Shown here in pieces: positions 25,825-38,472 of a DNA stretch of 64,000 nt (the first letter of the stretch is position 1; the number at the start of each line of letters is the position of its first letter). This stretch comes from Spirodela intermedia (lineage: Eukaryota > Streptophyta > Magnoliopsida > Alismatales > Araceae): the NCBI GenBank assembly GCA_902729315.2, contig LR746280.1:344001-408000 (forward strand), read 5' to 3'. The translations under genes were made by a program, and so were the position numbers. The notes under the pieces were generated by a model. It ran no database searches. It was not told the DNA's origin and was given only the letters and a program-made list of their open reading frames with translations.

Positions 25825-26440
25825 ATGCCTTTGCGCTTGAAGATGACAGAAGATTGCAGCGATCCGGAGTCATCCTGCAGTACTGTAGAGTATCGTCTTA
25901 GTTGCTTCCTGACTGGACCTGGACTCCCCAGAGCGGTGAATCCAAGCGAACCGACGCAGGAACCGCTCCCAAATGCCGATGAGCTCTCTCTGGAGAGAAG
26001 CAATTCAGACTGACGACGAAATGCTTGCCAGAAATCTGACTGACTTCGGCGTAAACGATCGATCAGAAGTGGATTTCTCCTCCAACATCCAGGGAAGTTC
26101 GCAAAGTAAAAGTACACCGCCCAGTGCTCCTCTGCAGATGAACAGGGAAGATCTGAAAGAACCAAGGAATGTACCTACAACATCCAGATATCGCCGGTCA
26201 GCTGAGCTGATACGTTCGTCCCCAAACCTAAGCCACCTCGAGAAGCCCCCGGATCCCCGAGAACTCTGCAAGGATCGGGGAGAGATCCGCCTGGAAGATC
26301 GCACCATATCCCTCGAACAAGCGCAACACATACTGAACAAAGGCTTTGAAAAGCGACAGGAGAGAGAGAGAAAGAGAGATGGCAAAACACAGCACGAGCG
26401 AGAGGATGGATGGATCGTAATCAGGCCCATCCTCTTCTGA
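25825..26440 (+). pseudogene. Hypothetical polar ORF, apparently frame-broken
   Basis: I do not recognise this protein. One frame is open at 25825-26013 and ends ELSLERSNSD, then stop. A second frame (ORF 25973-26440) continues with DEMLARNLTDFGVNDRSEVD. Shifting frame near 26011 would join them into one polar, charged protein of about 200 residues that ends in an Arg/Glu/Lys-rich helix (FEKRQERERKRDG). Composition looks protein-like, but there is no known motif and no visible promoter. It may be a decayed gene, a sequencing error, or chance reading through the 3' flank of the TFIIS/SPOC gene. Confidence 0.25.
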
Positions 26441-27488
26441 AGTCCACTGAATCAACGGACAGTAGGCTTTCTATCGTATTTTGATTTCTGTACCCCCCGG
26501 TTAAAAGATTGCTAGTTGCTATTGGGCCAGTCGGGGCATCGCGGGGGTTAGTCGGCCCATAAAAAAGCTCAGGCGACGCAGTTCACCCGCGGGTCCGTAA
26601 CTAATTATGGGCTTTTCCCTTGTAACGGTCATAACGGAATTGGTTCCAGAACTTTCCGCTTCGACCGAAGGTCCCCCAAAGAGCTTCTGTAGCCAGCTCC
26701 AGGAGAGAGAGAGAGAGAGAGAGAGAGAGCAGAAGCAGCAGCAGATCTGCGTTCGTCTCTCTTCCTCCGGGAAGCTCCTCGCGTCATCACCGCACTCCTT
26801 CTCTCCATCGTTTCTCCTTCGGTCCCGCGCTGAAAGCTTCGTATCTTTTTCGCTTGAGGTCACCGGCGGTTACGGAGGTGCCGATTTCTTGCCGCTTCTG
26901 CGCCGCGAAGATTGAGGCCTCCTTTCAGCAGGGAGCCTTCGTTCTTCTCTGTTCTTCTACGGCTTCTCTCATCTTTACTCTTGTACGTAAGGATTTGACG
27001 GCGGAAGGAGAATTATGTTCGCGGAAGCTCCTGGAAAATCATTCTCAGCTCACCTTCTACGCAGGTTTAGGCCAGGATTGGACGGCTAAACAGAGGGATT
27101 TCGATCAGATGATGCTTTCAGACAAAAGTACCCCCAAATTGGGATATGTAGCATCACTTTCGTCAACGTTAAACGACTGGAGATTGGGATTCCGAACAGC
27201 AGGGGACAATCGCCGTCAATCCACCGCCGCTTCTCTTTCTAGGGAGGAGGATTAACCCGCCAGAAGTGACGTGGGAGTTGCCCCACGAAACAGGGAATTC
27301 GACGGGGAAGACCGAGAGTTCTCACGAACTTCTTATACCCTCCCATGAACTCCCCGCCGTTGCTGCGGAAGCTTTCATTCTTCCGTCCGATATCTCGATC
27401 CTTCGAGCCGCACTCAGTTCCCGCGGAATCCTCTTCCCACGCTTTTGTCCACTGGCAGCGTTCATCCTCCGGAGGTTGGTGCCGCGGA
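26441..27488 (+). other. Promoter and probable 5' leader of the 2OG oxygenase gene
   Basis: A GA tract lies at 26701-26728, followed by pyrimidine-rich, GC-rich sequence typical of a plant leader. Several short ORFs start here (for example at 26854), but none has family features. A leader intron is possible. The transcription start is not resolved. Confidence 0.4.
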
Positions 27489-30400
27489 ATGGCTAGGGAA
27501 ACGACTAGGGGCGCCTTCCGCACCGCTAGCGCCGTCACGATCTCCTATTCGGAACTCAAGGTACATTCGAAGTGACGACTGGTTTTATCTTCTCTTCGAT
27601 TTTCGGATTTAATTGTAATCGTTGTCTTTTTATGTGGATTTCTTCCCGACCTGACTTTGGATCGGGACAGGACAAGAAGTCGGATTTGTCAGCGAAGATA
27701 AAGGAGGGCTTTGGACCGAACGGTTTGGGAATTCTATCCGTTTCGGATGTACGTAATAAGCTTCCGCTCAAAAATCTCCGTCCTGTCTCAAAGTGAAAAA
27801 TTCCACGGCCTTCTAGCTTTTTATTAATTGATCCGATAACATTATTTCATGCTAGCGACTATTCGATGATTAAGTGAAAATCTGACTTGTCCAGGAGGCT
27901 AGATTTTTTTCCTGTTGTGGAGGGAGTGAGTGGTAAAACTTGGATGATGTCAGGAGGTCGCATGGCGTTATGTTCTGGAGTTGTTTTTGTTAATTATATC
28001 GTTGATAATTGTCTTATATCCCGTGGTACATGCTACTAACAGGTTCCTGAATTCCCCTTGCTTAGACAAGATCTTCTCCACCTTTCCCCCAGGTAATCAT
28101 TCCCGAGATTATCTTAGACAAGAGGTATGTTCTTGTATGTTAACTTCATTTTTCCGTCCAGGTTGGCTAACCTTCCCGAGAATTTGAAAAGGGAGCTTGA
28201 AGATCCAGATAGTAGGTAATGGCCTGAGAAACTACAAAGATATATTATACATATACTCATTTGAACATTTTGTAGAGTATTATTTTATACGTGCTACCAA
28301 GGTAGGAATAAGGAATATAATTTTTTTTTAATAAATTTCTGTCTAGTTGCCTTGTATTTTTATATTTTTAAAGGTGATTAATTTACAGGTACAGCTTTGG
28401 ATGGAGTCATGGAAAAGAGAAGCTGGAATCTGGAAATTTTGGTCCGGTCCTCCATCCTTAAGTTATGCTAGTCTTACGAGGTTCTAGTCAGTTAAAATGT
28501 TCGTTACTGGAATTTATTGACTCGTTCGTTTTCTTTTCCTTATTCCTTTCAACTTTTGTATTCACTCATTTACATCATTTATTTTCTATTGATTTGTGTT
28601 GGGATGTTTTCATTAATGAGAATTTTTTCTATGGCACATAGCATACCAAAATAGGTATACCTGTGTAGTAACCATGCTTTGCAAGGATTCTTTGTTTGCT
28701 TTCCATGTTTTGACCTATTTACAGAAATTCTGCTTTCGCTGTTTGTTTACGCAGATACCTTCAAAGGTTCCTTCTATGCCAATCCAATTTTAGATATTCC
28801 GACCACTGATATTTCTCTTATTCAAAGGTATAGAGGTGTTGCCATAGCCTTCTGCTATACAATTGAATTTTTTTTTCTGTATTTTCTTATAAAGCTTTTT
28901 ATTTCATGACATTTCTTGCTTATCGTCATTAAACCAATGATGCCATATGATAATATAATATAAAGTTCATCATTGAATTTATAATTATATTTCAGAGAAT
29001 GGTCAGAAAAATAAAGGAATGGATTTATGGAATGTGGTAACCTGTATTGTGTGACTGGGTTTGTTAGTGAAGTTTTTCTTGAACCAATTTTCCTCCAAAG
29101 TTCTTATTGATGGAAATCGACGTACCTGTATTTTCCATCAATGCGGAAAATGACGAACATTTTCCGATCTTTCTCCTCTTTTCTTATGTTCGATCCCCGC
29201 AATCAGAACCTCTCTCCTATAGATGAAGTGTCTCCATACGAGTTGTATTGTTCTGTTGCGTTAAAACCCCAAGGGCAGGCCTTTATATAGTACGCTCCAT
29301 AACCGTATTATTATTTTGCCCCGGGTAAACCCTAATATCACGAATCATTTATAATCGCATTAATATTCAATTTGATTAGAAAAGTCACCTTAATGGAGTT
29401 TGACTTCAACATATTTGCTGTCGGTTGATAGATCTTATGTTATAATTCAGAATGATTTTTCGTATAATACATTATTTTTCTGTTTCGTGCTTCATAGAGA
29501 GCACAAACGAATTGTCAGACATCATGCCCTACAGTCATCTCTTTTTCTTTTTTTTCTTACTTTTATTTGCGGTCGTGAAAAATATATAGTGAAGAGAACG
29601 CTTGTATCCCACGTCTTAATGTGAACTTGAGAGCACATTTTCTTGTTTCCCAATGCACTCCTGCGTATGACTTTACTGATTTATTTTTATTTGAATGAAG
29701 GTATCCATCTTACTGTCGACCAAATAAATGGCCTAACACTAGTTTGCCTGAACTTGAAGGAGGTAGGTAGTTGCCTTGTTGTGCGATCCTCTTGTGTGCA
29801 TTTCATGACACATTTAGTGAAAAGTATTTATGACTGCATGAAGATTACAATGGGTTTAGTATCGTGAATATCTTTTTCACAGTTGGAAAGATTTTGATTT
29901 TGATTTTTTATTTAAATTTCCATATTTTTACGACCGAAATGTACATGGCATACCATGTTTTCGATCTAACAAGTAATTGAAATCCGGATGAAAGAGCGTT
30001 ATTTTTTCTGTTCTATACTGTTGAGATGAAGATCCTCTGATCTGATTTCCAAATGTTAATTACCTAGTGATCTAATAGACGAGATTTATCAAATAGTGAT
30101 CAAATATATGATATTTCAATTCAAGTTTCCCTCACTGTTACACTGTTTCCTGCCAATTTTGTAGCATTCAAAGCTCTTGCAAAGCTGATAATGGATGTTG
30201 GACTGCTTTTGGCTCATCATTGTGATAAATATGGTGTGTCGACTTTCTTCTTCCACTTTATTATTGTGTCCGGTGATCTTTCCTTCTATTTGTCTTGATT
30301 AAGTTGTTGCACGATTTAGTTAATAACCCACATAGACTGTTGAGTAAGTTTTTAGATTTAATTAGTTCTTGATCTCTACAGATGTATTTGAATCATTGTT

Positions 30401-32442
30401 AAAACTGAAAGTCTTATTTCTGGAATCGTTTCTGATTCATAATATACAAATACGTGTACCTACATATATACGCATATATATATATATATATGGAATAGCC
30501 CTTATTTTGACCCCAACCAGCTCAGGGCAGCCTCAGGATTGGATCCACATGATAAGAACCAGGGGATCGCCGGTTATGCAGCGATCTGAAAATGACTGAA
30601 ATTAAGTTGTTGACTGGAAAGTGGCGGAGATAGTCCCAAAATCACACTGGAAGGCTATTTAACTCTCTCATTATCCAGAAAACTCTTCTCTCCTCCCTGA
30701 ATTTCAGTATTTTTCTTCTTTCGCAGTGTATTCGGAGCTCAGGGTTCTTATATTTTCTAGCGAAATATTTCTGAGAATATTCGCATCCAATTTATCCTAC
30801 ATTGAATTTTATCTTCTAAGATCATAACCCACTTTTCACTTCTGTGACAACCCGTCTAATGGAGTTCACAGTCCAAATCTACCTCCTATAAATTAAGGAA
30901 GGAAATAAGATATTATAATGGAATTGATTATGGCTTACATTTTTTCTGAAGACAAGGAACCCCAGTCAACCCTGATAAAACCATTGGATGATCTCAAATA
31001 TTTTTATTTCTTAGAAAAAAGATATTCGAATGTTAAACATAACCACAAATATCATCCAGTTTTCGCTTTTTGGCTTCTGACTAAGATCATTGACCTAATG
31101 TTTTTTTAATGTTTTTGGTTCAACTTTTTTCTTCGCTGATACATTTTTATCACTGGTACGAAACAGTATCAGAAAATAAAGCATTGCAGCAGGGTGAATC
31201 TCTGGAAGATATACTTGGGCGTTCTCGTTGTCATAAAGGCCGCCTGCTTTACTACTTTCCAAGGCGGCAGAGGTGATATCTCCTGTCCTACCACCCCGAT
31301 TAAAATATCCAATTATCGAATTCTTATCAAACTTCCAGACCCGTAACGCTATATTTTCCAGTAAATACTGTCTTTTTGTTCCGACTATTGCCTCTGCCGC
31401 TTCCGGTTGTAACTGTTATGAGTACATTGTCCACGATGAAAAGCTCAATTCCTGTTTATGTTGGCCTTTCTTCCTGCAGTGGGAGTTCAACGGAAAATCT
31501 CACAGCATCATCCTGGTGTGGATGGCATACTGATCTCGGATCTCTCACTGGTGATTGTCTGCTTTTTCTCGTTTCTTGTCATTCCGGCATACCCAGATCC
31601 AAATACTCGCTTCTTATTGATTGTTCTTACTCAAGTTGATATCCTGGAAATTTGTCTATTTTTTTGCCTAAAAATAATATATATGTCTCCTAATGGCTGC
31701 TGCCTTTCTCACATAATCTGCTACTCGGACAAAGTTGTGAAAACTCGAGACCCTCTTTCCTTTATAGGCCGTCTGCACTTTACTTGCCAGAGGGAATCAT
31801 CTTTTACGAAATCTTCCTTGTCCAGAATATATGACGCACCAATTCGAGTGGAACATTGGAAAACCCGAGCTGTAAATAGTAATAAATTTCCCATTTACTC
31901 GTCCTTTATTTCCGTACATATTGTTCATCGGATCCGTTCGTCTTCCCGGACCCAGAGCCGTTCTTCTTTTCCGTGCAAGTTTTCTGCGCGCCGGTTGCAT
32001 CCACATGGATAGTATCAGTCGTTTTGCCTAGTTTGTGCGAGTTCTTAGCAATCCTGTTTCGAAGCTAATGCGTCTCTGGCGAACCCAGGGCTCACGTGTG
32101 GCATGTTCACGAGAAATGGACTGGAAATATCACCTCCTGATAGTGCCGCCGGTCTTTATGTTAGAACACGGGAAGAAGAAGTTGTGAAGGTAACTTCCTC
32201 TCGCCTTTTCATTTCTTCAGAATCTGGCAGTATGAGAGTTATGCATGCCCTTTTGAAGTCAAACATTCTGCGCCGTGATATCACTGAACTTCGAATTGAA
32301 TACTAGTTGACCTAGTAGAAAGAGACCCTTCCTTTCTCAGAATGTTGTCAGGTTTCTGCAGGAATCATTCTCAAAGTAATTATAACCACGTTTTACTACG
32401 ATATAATATTCAACCTTTTGTGATGCCTTAATATCCCATTAA

Positions 32443-32487
<45 letters not shown>

Positions 32488-32868
32488 TTACCTTTCCCTC
32501 CCCCTCATTCACACACTGCGGAAACCCAAGTTGACTAACCCCCAATAGTGCCAGGAACATAAAGAATAAAGCTTCATTTTGTTGTTCCGCATTGCCCCGC
32601 ATTTATGCATTATTCTTTCTCCACTCGGTAAGATGAAGAGGCTCGTTATCTTTTCTGCGATCTGCTAGGTTGTCTTCGGCGAAGATCAAATAGCTTACCA
32701 GATTGGGGAAACAACTGAGATACTATCTAGAGGCCATCTCTGTGCGACACCGCACTGTGTAAAGGTATGCATTGCAGAGAATGTACAACAATCTTGGGAA
32801 GCTCCTTGAAAATAGCATGTTTCATATTTAATTTATTTTTATAAAGCATATTCTACCACCATGACATT

Positions 32869-32899
<31 letters not shown>

Positions 32900-33367
32900 G
32901 CATGCATAATGATAGGGCTCAGCTGCTTGTCTATCATTATGGCGATGGTTCTTCAATGGGCAGGCCCCGAAAGGAGACGAAGCTGTGGGGGTAGAACGCT
33001 CAACTTTTGCTCTGTTCATGCAACCAGATTGGTGAGCACGACGATGAGGATTCATTCAACAGCTGAAATAAATAGATTATGATGACTAACTAATGTTGAC
33101 GGTCGTGTCTCAGAGTAACCATTAGGTTTTACTTCTTTTAGCCCAAATCATCAACCTTTCCAAGTCAATAGTCAGTTGACATTGAGTAGAGTCAGACCCT
33201 CATTTCCAATCATGCGAGAGAGTCTACTAGAATGTGACTGATCCCCAGTTCAGTTCTTACTCCGCTTCTTCTGCGTTGATTTCTCTCCCTTTGACCCTCG
33301 CAGGGATCAGCAACTGAGGTTTGCGAACCAAGTACATCTGCATCGAGAGGTAACCTACCCGCTCCAA

Positions 33368-33466
<99 letters not shown>

Positions 33467-33583
33467 CATCGCCGCTCTCCTGCTTGCCCTCCACAGCTGA
33501 TCCCGCTCGGCGGGGCCCTCACCTTCGGCGAGTACTCCGAGATGCTCCTCGACGAGCACTACCACCGCCGCCTCTCGACGTGA
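27489..33583 (+). CDS. 2-oxoglutarate/Fe(II)-dependent oxygenase family protein
   Basis: Member of an uncharacterised plant branch of the isopenicillin N synthase-like 2OG oxygenases. Such enzymes couple 2-oxoglutarate decarboxylation to substrate oxidation; the substrate of this branch is not known to me. Fifteen exons join in phase to 361 residues: 27489-27560, 27671-27748, 28043-28092, 28162-28215, 28389-28441, 28755-28827, 29701-29762, 30165-30233, 31167-31272, 31480-31550, 32089-32189, 32669-32764, 32963-33031, 33304-33349, 33497-33583. Iron ligands are visible: His222 and Asp224 in [13 protein letters not shown] and probably His292 in CATPHCV. Arg307 in [10 protein letters not shown] should bind 2-oxoglutarate. 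The protein ends [19 protein letters not shown]. No targeting signal is obvious. The last intron contains a CT microsatellite of 94 bases. Confidence 0.9.
33370..33463 (+). repeat. CT microsatellite of about 47 units
   Basis: A pure CT run inside the last intron of the 2OG oxygenase gene, ending 33 bases before the acceptor at 33496. It probably serves as the polypyrimidine tract of that acceptor. A shorter CT run at 32444-32484 lies in an earlier intron of the same gene. Confidence 0.95.
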
Positions 33584-34623
33584 GCGCCTTGCACCCCCCC
33601 CCAACTCCGGCAGCTCTTGAACTGGCACGTGCCGGGCAGCTGGGCCTCGTACGTGTGCAAAGACGGCGAGGTTTGCGGTCGCTGCGGGTCCGCCCCCTTC
33701 CTCATCATCCTCTGGATTCTCTGCGGTTTCGTTTCCAAACCGTCCGGCCGGAACCTCTCTCATTATTATGTCCATGATCTCAAATATCCTTCTCATAGAG
33801 AGTGAGAGATTGCTGATATAGAGGAGTCAACGTAGGCAGGAATCAGATAATGACACTGTTTCGCAAGAGAGATCTCAGCACAGTTCAGCTCAGCTCACCT
33901 GGGTTTGACTTTTAGGTCGACACTTGGAAAAGTCAATCTCGGACTCGAGTGGGCTTATGCTGCCAACTCAGAACCTATCCATCGTCTACCCTTGAAGTAA
34001 ATAAATAAACAAATATGTGAGTGCTGCACGGAGACCTGAGCGAAGAAGGATAGCTGTAGTTTTTTCTCCCATCCCAGAGGCCCGGATTTAGAGACTTCTC
34101 CTCTCCACGTGGGATGAGGCGGCGCCGCCGGATTTAATAGCGTAAGAGTCTCGACAGCCCCACCCGACCGGAGCCGACAGTCCCACGCCGATTGGCCTGC
34201 CGGCGGGGGAACAGAGCCCGCGAGGGGGGATGAAGGTAGCCGCTTGAGTGGCGGCTGTCGTCACCGGAGAAGGAGACGCGACGGCGGGCACCGAGGCGAC
34301 AGTGCAAGTGTGGGCGAGCGAGTGTCTGCCCGCCCTTAAAAGACTTCGCCTTCTTCGATTCCCTTCCCCTAGAAATCACAGACAGAGAGAGAGAGAGAAA
34401 TGTGGGATGTTGGGGATGTGGGGAAGGGGGAAAAAGAAGAAATGAGGTGGCTTGCTCCCCAGTCACGGCGGGGGGCTGCATGTAGACGGGCGTTCTCCCG
34501 GTGAAGACGACCCGACAGGCGGTTTCTCGTCGTTTACCAGGCGCCAGCCGATCCTCTGTCTCTCACCTATTTAACTATCCCCCCGCCTCGGGGCTTGCCT
34601 CTCAGTCAGTCAGACACACAGAC

Positions 34624-34656
<33 letters not shown>

Positions 34657-34702
34657 GAGTCTCCGTCTTTCTCAGTGTCCGTTGTTCTGTGTATTTGTAG
34701 AG
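33584..34702 (+). other. Spacer, promoter and leader of the DVL/RTFL gene
   Basis: The 3' flank of the oxygenase gene comes first. GC-rich promoter sequence follows, with a TATA-like CTATTTAACTA near 34568 and a C-then-CT tract at 34627-34657 in the presumed leader of the small peptide gene. An ATG at 34595 is in frame with the DVL start. No other gene is supported. Confidence 0.45.
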
Positions 34703-34894
34703 ATGGGTGAGTATTGTGGCGCTGGATTCCCCGAGGGGGTCGCGGGACAGGAGCGAGGGCGGCGGCGGAAGAGGGAGCAGGCCCCCCGGGAAAGGTGCCT
34801 GATGGTACTCAAGCAGCAGAAGACGAGGTTCTACATTCTCGGCCGCTGTGTCGCCATGCTTCTCTGCTGGCACGCCCACGCCCTCTCCGACTGA
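34703..34894 (+). CDS. DVL: DEVIL/ROTUNDIFOLIA-like small peptide
   Basis: Intronless gene for a 63-residue member of the DVL/RTFL family. These plasma-membrane-associated small proteins restrain cell proliferation along organ axes when overexpressed. The family's C-terminal RTF domain is clear: RERCLMVLKQQKTRFYILGR followed by CVAMLLCWHAH. The usual Arg-Arg-Cys is Gly-Arg-Cys here. The N-terminal half is Gly- and Arg-rich and variable, as usual in the family. I chose the ATG at 34703. An in-frame ATG at 34595 would add 36 residues read through the CT tract, which looks like leader rather than protein. Confidence 0.88.
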   Translation: MGEYCGAGFPEGVAGQERGRRRKREQAPRERCLMVLKQQKTRFYILGRCVAMLLCWHAHALSD

Positions 34895-35383
34895 AGCTCC
34901 ACGTCTGCTTCCGTCCCCGGAGAAGATCGATTGATACTGAGGACCCAATGACTCCCTCTTCTTCTTCGCCGGCCCCGGTGCTCGGTGGGAAGACCAAAGG
35001 ACTCTACCCACGGAGTTCGAGGGAGCTCTCGAGGGAAATTCCGCCGGCTTCTGCTGACGCCGCGACTGGGCTCCCCTGCCATCGCTGGAGAAGATGCCGC
35101 TGGTCTGATGGGCCGCTTCCCGTTTGCCGTTGGCCCAATACCATGTTGGGCTACATATTCTGGGCCGCGAAATTCCAGTGCTTCGTCTCCTCGGCCGCCG
35201 CATGTCCAGTAGGCCCAAGGCTCCGATGTTGCAGAACATTTTCTTGCTTATTAAGTAATTCTCAGTCATCCGCGGGGCTGTAAAACAATTTTTGTATATT
35301 CCCTCATTAAATAATAAAGTCCCCATTTTCCCCTGTGGAAAAATAAATTTTGCTCATACTTCCTCAATCTCAATTATAATACA

Positions 35384-35468
<85 letters not shown>

Positions 35469-36311
35469 TTCTCTTTCTCTTATCCCATTCGACCCCCATG
35501 GTTTCGGAACCGGGTACAAATTCCCCGAGTTCAGAGAGAGAGAGAGAGGGTGAGGTGCCAGATGATCATATGTGTCAGCGGGATGCGCCATCTGGACTCT
35601 ACATTTTTTTTCAAAAATATATTATTTACGGTCTTGGTTCATATCCGGGGTGAGCTCGGGGAATCATGCCGTTGACACTGCTAAATATCTCGCCGGTAAT
35701 CTCCCTGGGAGTGTATTAGGTATCGAAATGGCCTTATCCCCCCCGCTGGGGTCAACTCCCTCTTTCCGGAGTCTGGTGTCAGATTTCTCGGCCGATGATT
35801 TGGAATGCCAACACCGCTGACCATCCCCTAGTCAACGATTCGTAAGAATCCCCGATTCGGAGAGCTCTGCGGACGGCGAGGCGACTTGGGTGGAGCAGAT
35901 AGCGAGGGAAGATTTCATCGAGAGGAGGATGGCGGCGGGCTCCGACGATCTGCCTTTTGAAACGGTCAACTCTCTTCCTCCATCCGAACTGGAATCGCGC
36001 CCATTCGAGAGAAGATCGGGATTGAACCCAGTTCAGAGAAGAAGAAAAAGGAGCCGTTTTTTTCTTCAATTCTGATCTATCTTCCCGCTCAGAGATTTTT
36101 CCGCGACGGCCGTTCTGATCCATCCGCGACGCTCCTTACCAGGCAGAAAACTCGTGTTTTTTTCATGAAAATTTGGCCTTCTTCCAGAGGTTTTCTTCAT
36201 CGATTCCGGCGCCTCTTCTGGGGATCTCTAGGGCTGCCATTGTTTCCTCGGAGTTGTGGCCCTCATCGAATGTACTCTCTGGGTCGTCGCCGGCTCTTTG
36301 TCTTCTGACAG
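34895..36311 (+). other. Spacer and unresolved 5' part of the kinase gene
   Basis: Holds the 3' flank of the DVL gene, a CT tract at 35391-35480 and GC-rich leader-like sequence from about 35830. The first coding exon of the next gene must lie here, because its first recognised exon starts at an acceptor with an in-frame TGA just before it. One candidate start is the ATG at 35931 (MAAGSDDLPFETVN), but I could not prove a join. Confidence 0.4.
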
Positions 36312-36599
36312 GTGGAGATCGGCGAGCGCGTCTACAAGCTGGGAAATAAGCTGGGAAATGGGAGATTCGGGCGAGTCTACGAGGGATCTTATCAGGCGGC
36401 GGCCGCCGGCGTCGACACCGCGACCGGCGAGCGGGTCATCGCTCCCTCCCTCGTATTTGATGCAAATCAATCTAATCTCGTGACACCCTTTTTCCGGTGC
36501 ATACAACGCGACAGGTTGCTGTGAAGGTTCAGAAGATGAGCGACGACAAAGGCCTTCCTGAGGGGAAGGTCTACGAGTATGATCGTCCTTAATCAAATA

Positions 36600-36630
<31 letters not shown>

Positions 36631-38440
36631 TACTATTACTATTACTATTATTATTATTAGAAGCGAGCATAATTAGATTATTCCAATAAAAATGTGGGCA
36701 AGCTTTGATCTTGGCAGAGATCTTGGTGGGATTCATGGGTTGCCTAGAATACACGGATATGGCAAGAAGGCTGGCTACTCCTTTCTGGTAGAACGCCTCC
36801 TCCTCCTCCTCTTCTGCACTGCACTGCACTGCACTGTGGCGAGTCCCCAGAGACTTAATCCTCTTCTTCACTTCCCAGGTGATGGATTTGCTGGGGAGAA
36901 ATTTGGCGCAAGTCAAGGCAGAACAATCGTGAGCTCCAATTTCATCAACATCTTGATATATATGAAGATGTATCTATTCAGAGTAAAGTAAATTGCTGAT
37001 GAATGTGTTCAAACTGGTCAGTCCAAGAGGAATTCCCCGCGAAACGGTGATGCGCGTTGCAGTTAAAGCGATCTCGATTCTGGAGGAGGTTCACTCCAGA
37101 AAGTGGGTCGTCTTCTCCGAGCTCTGTCCCTCTCTCTCTTCAAGGTTCCTGCTGCTCCTCCATTCTTGAAGCTCACACTCCCAGAGCCGTCAATGGCAGG
37201 TATATTCATGGGGATGTGAAGCCCGAGAACCTCCTGCTCGGCTCCAATGATCCGAACGAACCGTTGCTCTTCCTGGTGGACTTTGGATTGGGTAAAAGAG
37301 ACCCTTTTTCCTCTATATTTACATGTTCATAACTTGTGTGGATATTCATGGCCGCTGACATTCCATAATTATAACTCTTTGACTTTCTTTCTTTTTGTTG
37401 CGGGGGATCATCATCAGCCGCCAGATGGGAGTATGGGACGGGGAGTCACGTCGAGTACAACCAGCAGCTGGGATTCTCCGGGTATGAAACATTACGGGCT
37501 AGTTGACTATCTTCTCCCGGAGAAAAGGCCCCTCCCTTCCCACCCACCTTCATCTGATCTCCAGGGGGACTGTGAGGTATGCGAGCGTCAACGCCCACCT
37601 CGGGAGAACTCTGAGCAGGAGAGACGACCTCGAGTCCCTCGCCTACAGCCTTGCCTTCCTCCTCCAAGAGAAGCTTCCATGGCAGGGGAAGTACGGGGAA
37701 AGGGTACGGCCACGGCATCTTCCCTCTTCTTTTCTTATCGATTTTTAAAGCTCTGACCTCCGTGCATCTGGCGCTCTGCGGGGGGTTGACTTCAGAAGAA
37801 GGAGGAAGAACACTTCTTCGTCAGCAAAGAGAAGGCGGAAACCCCTCCCGGGAGCCTCTTCGCTTCCTACCCGGAATTCACGAAGTTCTTCGGGTACGCC
37901 GTGAATCTGGGCTTCGACGAGGAACCCGACTACAAAAACTGCAAGTCGTTCTTTCAGGAAAGGATCGGAGTCAACGACTCTCAAATGGTATAAATAAACA
38001 CGACGATTTTCATTCATTCATTCCTGATGAACGCGGTGGGTTTTTATTATGTCTTCCCAAATCTCAGGACTCTCGTGATGATCATTGTCCGTTGACCAAG
38101 CAGCTAAGAACAGGGCGGCCTGCTGCTCAGTGGGTCACCGTGTACGATCCTTGGCTGCCCACGAAGCAGAGGTGGGTCGTTTCGCCATGGCCAAGAGATG
38201 TTTTTGTTTCGTCGTTTTGGGAAATAGTTCTCACTCGCCACGCGGGTGGTTCCTCCGCAGGTGCCATTATAACGTGCCGGAGGAGTTTCTTCCTCAGTTC
38301 ATCGCCAGGGACAAGGAGCAGAAGCTGTTCATCAGCAGCGTCGCCTCCTGCGACGGAAAGTGGGCCTTAATCGCCGATGCCGGCACCGGATTCCAGTCCC
38401 AAGTTTACCATATCTCCCCAGAGTTCCTCCCTAAGGTGCT

Positions 38441-38472
<32 letters not shown>

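Noticed and set aside
26854-27255. 133-codon ORF upstream of the oxygenase
   Set aside because: No family features; it fits leader sequence of the next gene, and competing frames are equally open.
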